A stretch of DNA of 12,812 bases, taken from Candidatus Lithacetigena glycinireducens. Its GTDB lineage: Bacteria; Coprothermobacterota; HKB111. Of this stretch, positions 6,119 through 12,812 are shown in pieces. The stretch is taken from NCBI GenBank assembly GCA_018725485.1, contig QLUP01000016.1, positions 1-12,812 on the forward strand. Reading direction: 5' to 3'. Made by a program: the position numbers and the translations under genes. The notes beneath the pieces were generated by a model, which searched no databases, had not been told where the DNA came from, and worked only from the letters and a program-made list of their open reading frames with translations. Positions within the stretch are counted from its first letter, which is position 1. Each line of letters starts with the position of its first letter.

Positions 6119-7285
6119 TTGGTGGATACAAAGGATTTAAAAAAGATTATAACTGAAGAGTTTAAACAAGTTATTGACAAAATCAAAAGGGACATGATTT
6201 CCAAAACTTGCATAGGTTTGACCCTGGAAGGTAACGAACATGGTCCGAAGGAGCTTATCAAGGGAGCTGAGGAGGCTGGCAGGGATAATCCGATGCTGGA
6301 AGTGGTTTTAATCGGTTCCCAGAATTATGGTTCACAATTATCTTTTTATAAAACTGGAGAGTCTCTGAAGGAATGTCATAAGGAAATGGAATTGCTTCTG
6401 GATGAAGGTGAAATAGATGGAGCGGTAACTCTTCATTACGATTTCCCCATAGGCGTAACCACAGTAGGTAGAGCAATCACTCCTGGAAGAGGCAGGGAAA
6501 TTTATATTTCATCTACTACGGGGACTTCGGCTATTAATAGGGTAGAAGCAATGATATTAAATGTTATTTATGGAGTAGCTATCGCTAAGTCCCACGGCAT
6601 AGAAAAGCCTACGGTGGGGGTGTTGAACATTGAGGGCGGTAGGGTGGTGGAAAAAGCTATAAACGATTTGAACAGGGCTGGTTACCCCATTCAGTCCGGT
6701 ATCTCTTTAAGGTCTGATGGTGGAATGGTATTAAGGGGTAATGACCTGTTAGCTGGTGGAGTGGAGGTAGTGGTATGCGATTCCCTGACAGGTAATATTC
6801 TGGTAAAAATATTTTCAGCTTTTCATACCGGTGGAGACTACGAAGGGGTTGGCTATGGGTATGGTCCTGCAACTGGAAAAGAGTATAAAAGAAAAGTAGC
6901 TATAATATCTCGTGCCTCTGGCGCACCAGTAGTAAAAGGGGCGATTCTGGACATGTTTCGATGCCTTAGGGGAGATTATGTTAAGAAGGTTGAAGAGGAA
7001 TTATTAAAAGCGGAAAAGGCTGGATTAAGAGAAATAATTGGTAGATACACGACTAAATTAGCAGAGAAAAAAGTTGAACCGGTTAAACTTGTGGTAAAAC
7101 CCATACCTGTTGATGAAGAAATACCAGGAATTGATGTATTAATGATAGACGATGCTGTAGATATTCTACTAAACGAAGGAGTTTATGCAGAAGCTTGCAT
7201 GGGTTGCACCGGACCAGCAGTAAGGGTCAGTAAAGAGGATAAAGAGAAAGCATTAAGGTTATTAAAAGAAAAAGGGATGATATAG
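6119..7285 (+). CDS. grdD: Glycine reductase protein C, alpha subunit (acetyl phosphate-forming)
   Basis: A 388-residue protein of the GrdD family, distantly related to PlsX phosphate acyltransferase, as seen in VEVVVCDSLTGNILVK (residues 215-230). Near the C-terminus Cys360 and Cys363 lie in ACMGCTGPAVRV. In the studied GrdD the active-site thiol that forms the acetyl-enzyme is a cysteine at about this place (Cys359), and phosphate then releases acetyl phosphate for ATP synthesis. The start is not ATG: TTG at 6119 lies 7 bases after GGAGG (6107-6111), and GTG at 6122 is an equally plausible alternative; the ATG at 6115 is out of frame. It follows grdC after 3 bases, so translation is probably coupled. 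The stop TAG is 24 bases from the converging mnhG stop. Confidence 0.93.
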   Translation: MVDTKDLKKIITEEFKQVIDKIKRDMISKTCIGLTLEGNEHGPKELIKGAEEAGRDNPMLEVVLIGSQNYGSQLSFYKTGESLKECHKEMELLLDEGEIDGAVTLHYDFPIGVTTVGRAITPGRGREIYISSTTGTSAINRVEAMILNVIYGVAIAKSHGIEKPTVGVLNIEGGRVVEKAINDLNRAGYPIQSGISLRSDGGMVLRGNDLLAGGVEVVVCDSLTGNILVKIFSAFHTGGDYEGVGYGYGPATGKEYKRKVAIISRASGAPVVKGAILDMFRCLRGDYVKKVEEELLKAEKAGLREIIGRYTTKLAEKKVEPVKLVVKPIPVDEEIPGIDVLMIDDAVDILLNEGVYAEACMGCTGPAVRVSKEDKEKALRLLKEKGMI

Positions 7286-7309
7286 CAACTGTAAAATATT
7301 TATCTAAAT

Positions 7310-7663
7310 TCAACCTTTAAAGTTATCTGAACTGTTGTTATCACTTTCCTGGTCTGTATCATCTGTTAAATCATCAAATACTAATCCTTTGGGTTTTACG
7401 ACATAACGATAAGAAAAGTTGGCGAGGATATGAGAGGTTACTGGAGAAAACAATAACATCAATAAGATTATCAGGAGAGACTTTAAACCAAATTCATTGA
7501 AACCATTTTTAACTATGATACTAGCCATGATAAAGAAAATACCCATGGAACTGATTATTGATGCTGAATGAATTTTGGTGTAAAGGTCAAAGAATCTTAA
7601 TAATCCAATACAACCAATAATATGCGCTATAACACCCCATATTATTAATATGTCACTTAACAT
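7310..7663 (-). CDS. mnhG: Na+/H+ antiporter subunit G (MnhG/MrpG)
   Basis: A 117-residue membrane protein with three predicted helices (about residues 3-22, 38-55 and 63-82) and family motifs GVIAHIIGCIGLLRFFDLYTKIHSAS in pieces: GLLRFFDLYTKIH and LLMLLFSPVTSHI, the latter holding the conserved Pro. The C-terminal tail of about 25 residues is rich in Asp, Asn and Ser (DDLTDDTDQESDN) and would lie outside the membrane. It is the last gene of the antiporter operon. ATG at 7661-7663 is preferred: it follows AGGAAA and overlaps mnhF by 11 bases. An upstream in-frame start at 7723 would add 20 residues (MALVDFYK...) and overlap mnhF by 71 bases, which is unlikely. Confidence 0.85.
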   Translation of the reverse strand: MLSDILIIWGVIAHIIGCIGLLRFFDLYTKIHSASIISSMGIFFIMASIIVKNGFNEFGLKSLLIILLMLLFSPVTSHILANFSYRYVVKPKGLVFDDLTDDTDQESDNNSSDNFKG

Positions 7664-7931
7664 GATTTTTCCTGTTATTTTCAACCCTATCGTGGTAATT
7701 TTGTAAAAATCTACCAAAGCCAACTATAACCAGGAAATTTGCAAATACCATTATTATTAGAACATCCATTAAATAACTGAGATTTTTAACCAATGCCAGT
7801 AAACCTATAATTGATATTGTTATGTTTCCCATCACCTCAATTATCAATATAGAATCACTGGAGGTTGGACTTTTAACCAATCTATATATCAATATTAAAA
7901 TGAGGAAACTCAAAAAAGCTATATAAATCAT
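7653..7931 (-). CDS. mnhF: Na+/H+ antiporter subunit F (MnhF/MrpF)
   Basis: A small 92-residue protein with three membrane helices (about 2-17, 30-48 and 55-73). The pattern RLVKSPTSSDSILIIEV matches the MrpF region that normally reads R-x-x-x-G-P-x-x-x-D-R-x-x-x-x-D; here the second half is degenerate. The ATG overlaps the mnhE stop (ATGA, 7928-7931), and its own end overlaps mnhG. Subunits E, F and G form the small-subunit end of the Mrp complex, and their order here is the standard one. Identity rests on position plus this motif. Confidence 0.8.
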   Translation of the reverse strand: MIYIAFLSFLILILIYRLVKSPTSSDSILIIEVMGNITISIIGLLALVKNLSYLMDVLIIMVFANFLVIVGFGRFLQNYHDRVENNRKNHVK

Positions 7932-8440
7932 TCTTCAAAAACCTTTTTCAGGATACTTTCAAATTTCTCAATTATCTCTTTTCTTAAGACCTCTCTATTA
8001 GTGTCTTCAACATTTAATTTATGAATGTAAAGATAATTTCCTACAAGATTAACAGTAAGAGTTCCGGGAGTTAAAGTTATGGAGTTGGCAAGGATAACCT
8101 GTGCTAATTTATTATTCAGATTGGTTTTGCATTTAATTAAAGCTGGTTTAACCGTTATTTTAGGCTGTAAAATAGAGTAACCCACTTTGAGACTGGAAAG
8201 CATTATCTCTTTAAATAAAAATAAAAGGTAATATACGATATAAATTAATCTTTTAAAAGAGATATTTACCTGGAGAAAAGGAAAATCTTTTCCAAAAATA
8301 AAAATTGATAAAAGGGAAATGAATATCCCTAATATTATATAATCGGGAGTTAGTTTATTAGTAATAACTATCCAAAAAATAAAAAATAGTAAAAAAGTTG
8401 GTAGATGTTTTATTATCTTAGTAAAATAAATTCTGACCAC
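7928..8440 (-). CDS. mnhE: Na+/H+ antiporter subunit E (MnhE/MrpE)
   Basis: The 170-residue protein has hydrophobic N-terminal segments (about 12-50 and 62-82) and a soluble C-terminal domain. The family signature NSITLTPGTLTV occupies residues 119-130; Thr124 and Pro125 correspond to residues that mutational work on Bacillus MrpE found important. The start is GTG at 8438-8440, preceded by AGGAAGGAA on the minus strand, and it overlaps the end of mnhD by 28 bases. The overlap and the ATGA junction with mnhF show tight translational coupling. Confidence 0.88.
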   Translation of the reverse strand: MVRIYFTKIIKHLPTFLLFFIFWIVITNKLTPDYIILGIFISLLSIFIFGKDFPFLQVNISFKRLIYIVYYLLFLFKEIMLSSLKVGYSILQPKITVKPALIKCKTNLNNKLAQVILANSITLTPGTLTVNLVGNYLYIHKLNVEDTNREVLRKEIIEKFESILKKVFEE

Positions 8441-9903
8441 TTCCTTCCTAATAAAAGAGTATTTTGTATTATTTCATTAAAATAAATAGAAACTCCATTA
8501 AGCAGGATTAAACTGCTTAAAGCACATAATAAGCTGAGAAAGAGCATTGGTAATATCATAGAGGTTGGGACCTCTTTTATTTCATTCAGGTTAATATCAG
8601 AAGATGCTTCCCCCCAAAAGGCATATTTTAATACTTTGGTAAAACTGGCAAGAGTTAAAATACTAACTAAGGTGGTAATTATAGCCGTTAGGTAGTTACC
8701 AGAATATATGGAAGCAATAATTATTAATAGTTTAGACCAAAACCCATTTAAAGGGGGAATACCTGAAATTGACAAAGAGCCGACTAAATTTGTGAAATAT
8801 GTCCAGGGCATTCTTTGTCTAAGATTTCCCAGTTTTTTTAAGTTTCGGGTTCCTGTCGCATATTCAATAGAACCAGCATTTAAAAAAAGAAGTGATTTAA
8901 AAAGGCTATGATTTATAAGATGTAGTAAACCAGCAAATAATCCCAGAGAAGTGTTTAAACCGAAAGCAGCCAGGACATATCCCATCTGGCTGATAGTATG
9001 GTAAGCTAACAACCTTTTAAAGTCCCATTGGTTTATAGCGAGCAAAACTGCCACCATCATTGATACATTTCCAATAATGAGAAACAAATTAGAAACCTCA
9101 GGGGTTATCCCAATTATGTTATAAATTATTCTAAAAATAGGGTATATTCCCGCAATTTTAATAAGTATTCCTGATGAAATTGCGTTTATAGGAGCAGGAG
9201 CATTTTGATAAGCATCGGGTAACCACATGTGAAGGGAGAAAAGACCTGCTTCAATACCGAAGCCAACCATAAATAATATGGTAGCCATATTGGAAATATG
9301 GGTTGGTATATTTAGCCTGGAGAGGTCAATGAAATTTAAAGTTCCTGTTGAAAAATAGAGGAAAATTATTCCCAGCAAGATAAATGCTGAACCAAGCCTG
9401 CCAAATACCTGGTATTTAAATGATGCCTCCAGTCCCTCCTTACTAAGGTCATAAGCAACTAAAGTATATGCACTTATAAGAGTTAACTCTAAAAAAATGT
9501 AAAGATTAAATATATCTCCCGAGAGAACTACTCCAGATACTCCTGCAAGTATCAGCAGGAGTAAGGAATAATATTTATTCTTCAGGTTATTATCTTTTAT
9601 GTATTTTAAGGAAAATATGGTTGCCGGGAGTACAATCAAGTTTATGATTAAAAGTAAGAGTGCAGATAAACCATCTGCTATTAAAAAAATAGCTATGGGA
9701 ATCCCCAATACATCTTCCCACCCTCCAACTCGGTTAACAATTACCCCACTGCTAAGTGTGTGGAAAAGTACCTGAATGCTTAAAACTGTATTTATTAAGG
9801 GTATAGCAATAGCAAAATATTCTGTAAAACGCTTCTTAAGCATTCCCATTAATAAATTTATAATAGCGGCAAGCAGCGGTATCCCAATAAATAGACTTAA
9901 CAT
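8413..9903 (-). CDS. mnhD: Na+/H+ antiporter subunit D (MnhD/MrpD), proton-channel family
   Basis: A 496-residue polytopic protein of the NuoL/M/N-MrpA/D family, with about 14 helices expected. Conserved features are Glu139 in TM5 (NLYIFLELTLIS), MWLPDAYQNAPAPI after TM7, Lys249 in ILIKIAGIYP, and SGIPPLNGFWSK with a late Lys. One key position differs: TM7 reads GFGIEAGLFSLH, with Glu218 where MrpD and NuoM/N carry a Lys (K219 in Bacillus MrpD). The codon at 9250-9252 is GAA, one base from the Lys codon AAA. The protein is expected to conduct H+ in exchange for Na+. Its ATG directly abuts the mnhC stop (TAA-ATG), with AAAGGA as ribosome site. Confidence 0.92.
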   Translation of the reverse strand: MLSLFIGIPLLAAIINLLMGMLKKRFTEYFAIAIPLINTVLSIQVLFHTLSSGVIVNRVGGWEDVLGIPIAIFLIADGLSALLLLIINLIVLPATIFSLKYIKDNNLKNKYYSLLLLILAGVSGVVLSGDIFNLYIFLELTLISAYTLVAYDLSKEGLEASFKYQVFGRLGSAFILLGIIFLYFSTGTLNFIDLSRLNIPTHISNMATILFMVGFGIEAGLFSLHMWLPDAYQNAPAPINAISSGILIKIAGIYPIFRIIYNIIGITPEVSNLFLIIGNVSMMVAVLLAINQWDFKRLLAYHTISQMGYVLAAFGLNTSLGLFAGLLHLINHSLFKSLLFLNAGSIEYATGTRNLKKLGNLRQRMPWTYFTNLVGSLSISGIPPLNGFWSKLLIIIASIYSGNYLTAIITTLVSILTLASFTKVLKYAFWGEASSDINLNEIKEVPTSMILPMLFLSLLCALSSLILLNGVSIYFNEIIQNTLLLGRKWSEFILLR

Positions 9904-10242
9904 TTATCCTTTAAGATCTTTCAAGTCATTAATATCCAGAGATTTAAATTTTTGGTAAATCTTTACTGTAAAAGATAAGAGTAAAAGAGTAGTGGCAAAG
10001 CCTATCACAATGGCTGTAATAATCATAGCCTGAGCGAGGGGGTCAACATAAACATAATCAGCAATTTCAGCTCCTGTAATTGGAGGAAAGGCATCTTTTT
10101 TATATCCTTTAACAATGAATATGGTGAATATAGCATATTCCATTAAAGTTAAACCAATGATGGTTTTTATGATATTTCTTTTTGTGGTAATGCCATATAT
10201 TCCTATTAATAAAAGCAGAATTGATAAAAAATATATTAACAA
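9904..10242 (-). CDS. mnhC: Na+/H+ antiporter subunit C (MnhC/MrpC), NuoK-like
   Basis: A 112-residue protein with three membrane helices (about 2-19, 28-46 and 70-95), homologous to NuoK. The hallmark DPLAQAMIITAIVIGFA occupies residues 67-83, including Gly81, which matches a glycine (G82) important in Bacillus MrpC, and GLTLMEYAI lies in the second helix. The start is TTG at 10240-10242, supported by GGAGG (complement of 10250-10254) 7 bases upstream. It is 18 bases after mnhB and directly abuts mnhD. Confidence 0.9.
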   Translation of the reverse strand: MLIYFLSILLLLIGIYGITTKRNIIKTIIGLTLMEYAIFTIFIVKGYKKDAFPPITGAEIADYVYVDPLAQAMIITAIVIGFATTLLLLSFTVKIYQKFKSLDINDLKDLKG

Positions 10243-10260
10243 ATTGAAACCTCCAATTAA

Positions 10261-10662
10261 TTATTGTCCTCGTTCTTCATAAAATTCAATGAACATATTG
10301 CTTAACCCCGAAAAAACTTTGATACAGATAAGGAGGTTAAATATCAGGATAGTACCTGAGCTGAATAAACTCTGATTGACACTTACCGGTAAGAAGTTAT
10401 ACATGAAGCTTTTATTAAATAAGAGAGGTATTAAAGCAATTAACATTATAAAGAGGAGAGATGTTAATTCCAGAAAAAGTATAAAGTTTTTAGAAGGCCT
10501 TTTTTCAAATACCAGGGAGTTTATTATTATTAATCCTGCTATTATTACTCCTCCACTAAAACCTCCACCCGGGGAAAGATGGCCCTGAAGGGCGAGGTAT
10601 ATGCCGAAAATTAATAAAAAACCACTAATAAATTTAATGGTTGTTTCTACTATTATTGACAT
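10261..10662 (-). CDS. mnhB: Na+/H+ antiporter subunit B (MnhB/MrpB)
   Basis: A 133-residue protein with four predicted helices. The MnhB signature GHLSPGGGFSGG is at residues 27-38; Pro31 and Phe35 have the same 4-residue spacing as Pro37 and Phe41, which matter in Bacillus MrpB. The rest fits the family: FGIYLALQ before the motif and a long helix ending in VFSGLSNMFIEFYEERGQ. The first 29 bases overlap the end of the preceding gene. Identification is secure. Confidence 0.92.
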   Translation of the reverse strand: MSIIVETTIKFISGFLLIFGIYLALQGHLSPGGGFSGGVIIAGLIIINSLVFEKRPSKNFILFLELTSLLFIMLIALIPLLFNKSFMYNFLPVSVNQSLFSSGTILIFNLLICIKVFSGLSNMFIEFYEERGQ

Positions 10663-11179
10663 TATTGTCCCTTAAAATGAGCATTATCCCGATAATAGCG
10701 CTAAAAAGAATTGATATTTCTCCTAAGGTATCGTATCCCCTAAAATCAAAAAGGATGCTGGTAACAATATTTTTTGAACCTGTTTGAGCTGAAAGCTCAA
10801 TGTATTTATTAGACATCCTCATTATTGGTTCTCCAAATGAGGGCAGCTCCTCTAAAACAGGTAATAACCTTTCGGTAAACACAAAGGCAATGATAATGAG
10901 AAATGTATAGTGCATTACTCTTCTTAAATCAAAACGGGATTTTATGTCAATATTCTGGGTTTTGCTAATGGTGATTAAGAAAATTACTAAAGTCAATGAT
11001 TCAATAATAGCCAGAACGATTGCTAAATCGGGGGCATTTAAGAGAAAGAATAAAATAACTAAGCTATACCCTACCACCCCTAAGGATATCACTGAAGTAA
11101 AAAGGTTTTTCCCTTCTATAGAAATAATACCACCAATAATCATTAAAAATAATAAAAAGATTACATATGACTCTATCAT
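10634..11179 (-). CDS. MrpA C-terminal-like subunit (DUF4040/MbhD domain plus MbhE-like domain)
   Basis: The 181-residue membrane protein corresponds to the C-terminal part of full-length MrpA, which in Bacillus is joined to the NuoL-like part. Residues 1-72 are a DUF4040/MbhD-type helical domain with NAPDLAIVLA (48-57). Residues 139-170 are MbhE-like, with FDFRGYDTLGEISIL, the MrpA tail motif. In the first domain the usual AxTEAxxG pattern reads AIVLAIIE, so the family Glu appears replaced by Leu and a Glu (Glu60) is found one helical turn later. The start overlaps the stop of the mnhA-like gene (ATGA, 11176-11179). Split MrpA is known in archaeal-type and some bacterial operons, where the parts are named MbhD and MbhE. 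Confidence 0.8.
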   Translation of the reverse strand: MIESYVIFLLFLMIIGGIISIEGKNLFTSVISLGVVGYSLVILFFLLNAPDLAIVLAIIESLTLVIFLITISKTQNIDIKSRFDLRRVMHYTFLIIIAFVFTERLLPVLEELPSFGEPIMRMSNKYIELSAQTGSKNIVTSILFDFRGYDTLGEISILFSAIIGIMLILRDNNVNNSRNNH

Positions 11180-12812
11180 CTTAACACTATTAATAACAAT
11201 AACATAAATAACAAAACCCAGTTAAGGTAAGAGTGGAGTAAACCATTTTGGATATGGGATAGGAATTGGTAAACATTGAAAATTAAATGTTTTCCCTGCT
11301 CATATAAATCAAGATAATCTTTGAAAATAATTTTTTTGTTTAATGATTGGTATAAATATAGACCAATAACAATTCCCAGGATGATTTCTAATATTTTTAT
11401 AAAATTGAGAGAAAAAATGGTGGATTGCACAATTTGAGCATTAATTAACTGAGGCAGGGCTGGAAGCACCAATAGTTTTAATGGTAAATTTAGGGCAAAT
11501 ACTCCAAAGAAGATACATAAGATAGACAAAATGACCTGGGGGAATAGCGAAAAAAAGTTAGTACTGGGATAATAATCTCTTCCTTCCCGGGAATCACCAA
11601 ATATAGTAAGAAAGAGATAAAAGATAAATTTAGTAAAGGAAGCTAAAGTAAGGGATGAGCCAATCAGGGAGATGAAAAGAAAAATATTAAAACCCTGAAA
11701 AGCATCTTTAATACCCATATTAATCAGATTCTTAGAAACAAATCCATTAAACGGAGGAATCCCGCTTATAGACAGGGCGCTAATAAGGGTGGTGGCAAAT
11801 ATTAAATAGATAAACAAATTATTTTTATTAAAATAAAACTGTTTTGGTTTTACTGAAAATACATTCATAGTGTAATTACTGTGATTATTGCCAAAAAAGT
11901 GTTCCACGGATAGGAAAAGATTAGATTTAAAAAGGGTGTTGTTGAGCATATGGAATAATCCCCCGATTATACCCAGTATAAATCCTGACCCTATGCCAAT
12001 TACCATATAACCAGCCTGGCTAATGGAACAATATGCAAGTAATTTTGAGGCATCTTTTTGGAACATTGCGTGAACCACTCCATATATTAAGGACACAGAA
12101 CCAATGACCAATATAATCATTTTAGCAACTTCATCAATTATAAACATATCATTCACGATCCTTATTAAGAGGTATATACCTACAAGTTTATCGAGGGTTG
12201 CAGGTAAAAAAGCTAAGACAGAAGGGGTCATTACGGTTGACATTTCAGGAATCCAGCTGTGAAAAGGCACAATACCTATTTTTGATAACACTGCTGTCAT
12301 TAAGCAAAAGAGAGTAATATAACTGAAAAGGGAAGCAAGTTCTACCTGAGTGCCAAAAACCATACTATTGGTCAGGAAGAAATAACCTACGATACCCAGA
12401 ACGAATAAAGAATCGCCTAACCCTAATATTATGAATGTTTTTTTGGCTACAGAAGAGTTAGTATTGGTTTTTCCAATATTAATCAGTAAAACTATAAGAA
12501 TAGTCATTAAAGTAACGAAAGTAGCCAACATTATTAGATTGTCAGTAAATACAGCAAGTATTGAAAAAAGCATGATAAATACATAATATGAATATTTATT
12601 AGAAAGAAAATCTTTATCCTTTAGTGAATATATTGTTATTAGAAAGGTATGTAGAGATATGAAAAGAAATATAACTTTCGAGAAATAATCAACATAGACG
12701 AATTGTATATTAAATTGGGGTAGTGAAAACAGGTAAAATGAAAATACTAGAGAGGATAGAGGAAGAAGGATGGCAAAATATTTTAGATAAATTATGTCAA
12801 ATCTCCCTTTTT
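11176..12812 (-). CDS. MnhA/NuoL-like antiporter subunit, partial (5' end beyond the window)
   Basis: The frame is open from the right edge, so the gene is cut off at its 5' end; 544 residues are visible. The first ~80 read as a hydrophobic N-terminal part (ending SNKYSYYVF) and are in frame ahead of the internal Met at 12573, so that Met is not the start. Family features: GIVPFHSWIPE preceded by Lys in LSKIG (TM7), TLDKLVGIYLL with a TM8 Lys, GGLFHMLNNTLFKSNLF, and SGIPPFNGFVSKN. At TM5, where the family has F-W-E-L-T, this protein has FVTLMT, so the usual Glu is Thr. It lacks the MrpA C-terminal domains, which are the next gene. It could be an MrpA core, an MrpD paralog or a hydrogenase-linked antiporter subunit. 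Confidence 0.8.
   Translation of the reverse strand, partial: KGRFDIIYLKYFAILLPLSSLVFSFYLFSLPQFNIQFVYVDYFSKVIFLFISLHTFLITIYSLKDKDFLSNKYSYYVFIMLFSILAVFTDNLIMLATFVTLMTILIVLLINIGKTNTNSSVAKKTFIILGLGDSLFVLGIVGYFFLTNSMVFGTQVELASLFSYITLFCLMTAVLSKIGIVPFHSWIPEMSTVMTPSVLAFLPATLDKLVGIYLLIRIVNDMFIIDEVAKMIILVIGSVSLIYGVVHAMFQKDASKLLAYCSISQAGYMVIGIGSGFILGIIGGLFHMLNNTLFKSNLFLSVEHFFGNNHSNYTMNVFSVKPKQFYFNKNNLFIYLIFATTLISALSISGIPPFNGFVSKNLINMGIKDAFQGFNIFLFISLIGSSLTLASFTKFIFYLFLTIFGDSREGRDYYPSTNFFSLFPQVILSILCIFFGVFALNLPLKLLVLPALPQLINAQIVQSTIFSLNFIKILEIILGIVIGLYLYQSLNKKIIFKDYLDLYEQGKHLIFNVYQFLSHIQNGLLHSYLNWVLLFMLLLLIVLR

Noticed and set aside
5695-6261. Long minus-strand open frame opposite grdC and grdD (188 residues)
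   Set aside because: It has no recognisable domain and lies wholly antisense to two strongly conserved genes, so it is a shadow frame.
7664-7723. Longer mnhG starting at 7723
   Set aside because: It would overlap mnhF by 71 bases and add residues not typical of MnhG; the ATG at 7663 has a ribosome site.

Overview
The window reads as a piece of the chromosome of a strictly anaerobic, amino-acid-fermenting bacterium that uses selenocysteine. The diagnostic block is a glycine reductase (grd) operon on the + strand. In it two genes, grdA and grdB, each carry an in-frame UGA at the position where the family has selenocysteine. Base composition is AT-rich, and more so in the minus-strand half. Lineage cannot be fixed from the sequence. 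A selenoprotein-making Firmicute, Synergistota or Atribacterota-like anaerobe would fit, and this is only a guess.

Layout. Positions 91-719 hold a two-gene toxin-antitoxin pair of the MNT/HEPN type (mntA-hepT), with start and stop codons overlapping. Positions 720-1021 hold no gene. They contain two degenerate palindromic repeat copies and then a good promoter and Shine-Dalgarno site for the grd operon. Positions 1022-7285 hold grdE (fused to an N-terminal thioredoxin domain), grdA (Sec44), grdB (Sec350), grdC and grdD. Two hairpins lie between grdB and grdC. Positions 7310 to the right edge, on the minus strand, hold a Mrp/Mnh-type multisubunit Na+/H+ antiporter operon in the transcription order mnhA-like (partial, 5' end outside the window), MbhD/E-like (the tail of MrpA as a separate protein), mnhB, mnhC, mnhD, mnhE, mnhF, mnhG. 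The grd and mnh operons converge and are separated by only 24 bases, with no obvious terminator.

How the genes work together. In the known glycine reductase pathway, protein B (GrdE plus GrdB) binds glycine through a pyruvoyl group. The selenol of GrdA takes the carboxymethyl group, and protein C (GrdC plus GrdD) releases acetyl phosphate, which yields ATP. Thioredoxin re-reduces GrdA. Here the thioredoxin is not a separate gene but is joined to the GrdE proprotein, and no thioredoxin reductase gene is present in the window. The antiporter would exchange Na+ and H+ across the membrane. It may be part of a larger ion-pumping redox complex encoded beyond the right edge.

The most noteworthy points are the thioredoxin-GrdE fusion, the two selenocysteine codons with hairpins just downstream, and an antiporter in which three family-typical charged residues look replaced (TM5 Glu in the MnhA-like subunit, TM7 Lys in MnhD, and the Glu of the MbhD-like domain).
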